A stretch of DNA of 6,848 nucleotides from Chloroflexota bacterium. GTDB taxonomy: Bacteria; Chloroflexota; Dehalococcoidia; DSTF01; RBG-16-68-14. The DNA lies in contig JACZTE010000052.1 in the NCBI GenBank assembly GCA_022573935.1, positions 1 through 6,848 on the forward strand, in the 5' to 3' direction. Under the pieces are notes generated by a model that saw only the letters and a program-made list of their open reading frames with translations, did no database searches and was not told the DNA's origin. Within the stretch, counting starts at the first letter, position 1. Each line of letters starts with the position of its first letter. Made by a program: the position numbers and the translations under genes. This document shows positions 6,332-6,848 of this stretch, piece by piece.

Positions 6332-6826
6332 ATGCGAAAGAACTGGCTACTGATCGGGGTAGGTCTGCTGGTAGCGGTGCTCGCCATCGGCGCGATCGCT
6401 TGCGGCGACGACGATGACAACGGCAACGGCGACGGTAACGGCGACGACATCGGCGACATCGGCGACGGCAACGGTAACGGAAACGGGGAGGTGCTCCTGC
6501 TCTCCGTGACGCTTACCGGCCCCGACGCCAGCGGAACCGCTGAACTCACGGTAAGCGGCGAGGGCATCCAGGTGACGCTGTCGATGGCGGGCCTGGAGGA
6601 AGGCGTACACGCCAACCACCTCCACCACGGCACATGCGACAGCCAGGGCGAAGTCCACATCACACTGCTTAATGTAGTGGCGGACGCAACAGGCGACGCC
6701 ACCGCGACCACCACCGACGACGAGCAGCCCCTCAGCCACTTTGAGTCCGGCCACTACCTGGCCGTGCACGAAGCAGGCGGGGCCCCGGGTGCCGTGGTGA
6801 GCTGCGGAGACGTCGTCGCACCGTAA
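6332..6826 (+). CDS. Lipoprotein with Asp/Gly-rich linker and Cu/Zn-SOD-like domain (copy 2)
   Basis: This 164-residue paralogue of the preceding gene shares its first 33 residues exactly (signal, lipobox AIAC with Cys24, acidic start of the linker), with only five synonymous base changes. The linker (25-52) is shorter. The beta domain is about 60% identical by hand alignment. The SOD-like positions are kept: H96, H98 and C102 in NHLHHGTC (95-102), H146 in LAVHEAGG (143-150), and C158 in SCGDV (157-161). Extra histidines occur at 93 and 99 beside the putative copper site. As in copy 1, the zinc loop is short and the residue at the active-site Arg position is Val. The Shine-Dalgarno GGAAGGGAG lies at 6320-6328. 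Probable location is the outer membrane face; function unknown, with copper binding or a degenerate dismutase fold inferred. Confidence 0.8.
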   Translation: MRKNWLLIGVGLLVAVLAIGAIACGDDDDNGNGDGNGDDIGDIGDGNGNGNGEVLLLSVTLTGPDASGTAELTVSGEGIQVTLSMAGLEEGVHANHLHHGTCDSQGEVHITLLNVVADATGDATATTTDDEQPLSHFESGHYLAVHEAGGAPGAVVSCGDVVAP

Positions 6827-6847
6827 GGCGTAAGCGCTCGCAGAATG
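6822..6847 (+). repeat. 26-base direct repeat after lipoprotein copy 2 (right copy)
   Basis: Identical to 6295-6320, 527 bases downstream of it. It again covers the stop codon and the start of the following spacer. It runs to one base before the window edge, so whether a third gene copy follows cannot be seen. Confidence 0.95.
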
Positions 6848-6848
6848 A

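Noticed and set aside
5717..6714. Minus-strand frames with Met-Ser-Ser-Pro repeats opposite the lipoproteins
   Set aside because: The repeats are just the complement of the DDIG-coding repeat; the + strand frames have lipoprotein signals, ribosome sites and a conserved domain.

Overview
The window is a GC-rich bacterial segment, by eye about 65-70% GC in the large genes, with every supported gene on the + strand. The most telling gene is the first one: a TIGR03663/Agl23-like multi-membrane protein fused to an NHL beta-propeller. Together with the high GC, the lipoproteins and a heptanucleotide tandem repeat, it suggests Chloroflexota, perhaps a Dehalococcoidia-like or metagenome-derived lineage. 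This assignment is an inference from gene types, not a proven placement.

Layout. (1) Bases 2-2494: the 3' part of a large membrane glycosyltransferase-like (GT-C/TIGR03663-type) gene whose start lies left of the window; it ends in about six NHL blades. (2) Bases 2495-2600: a 106-base spacer with a credible sigma70-type promoter. (3) Bases 2601-3470: galU, UTP-glucose-1-phosphate uridylyltransferase. (4) Bases 3479-4804: an uncharacterised 441-residue protein 8 bases behind galU, with its Shine-Dalgarno overlapping the galU stop. It has an unassigned alpha/beta N-terminal half, a helical linker and a C-terminal domain that looks like the restriction-endonuclease fold, with a variant E-x-E core. 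(5) Bases 4805-4876: a spacer carrying five copies of a 7-base repeat, then a strong ribosome binding site. (6) Bases 4877-5671: an enoyl-ACP-reductase-like SDR with the FabI/FabL-type Y-x6-K active site. (7) Bases 5672-5768: a less GC-rich spacer with a candidate promoter. (8) Bases 5769-6299 and 6332-6826: two tandem paralogous lipoproteins with an Asp/Gly/Asn-rich linker and a Cu/Zn-superoxide-dismutase-like beta domain that keeps likely copper ligands and the disulfide but seems to lack the zinc loop and the catalytic arginine. A 26-base segment following the first lipoprotein recurs after the second, at the right edge.

How the genes may work together. The first gene and galU both fit envelope glycan or glycolipid assembly (UDP-glucose supply and a polyprenyl-linked-sugar-type membrane enzyme). 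The SDR fits fatty acid synthesis. The lipoproteins are exported and would sit on the outer face of the membrane. The 441-residue protein may be co-transcribed with galU but has no clear link to sugar metabolism. No RNA genes, CRISPR arrays, insertion sequences or defence systems were seen. The least explained parts are the SOD-like lipoprotein pair and the 441-residue protein.
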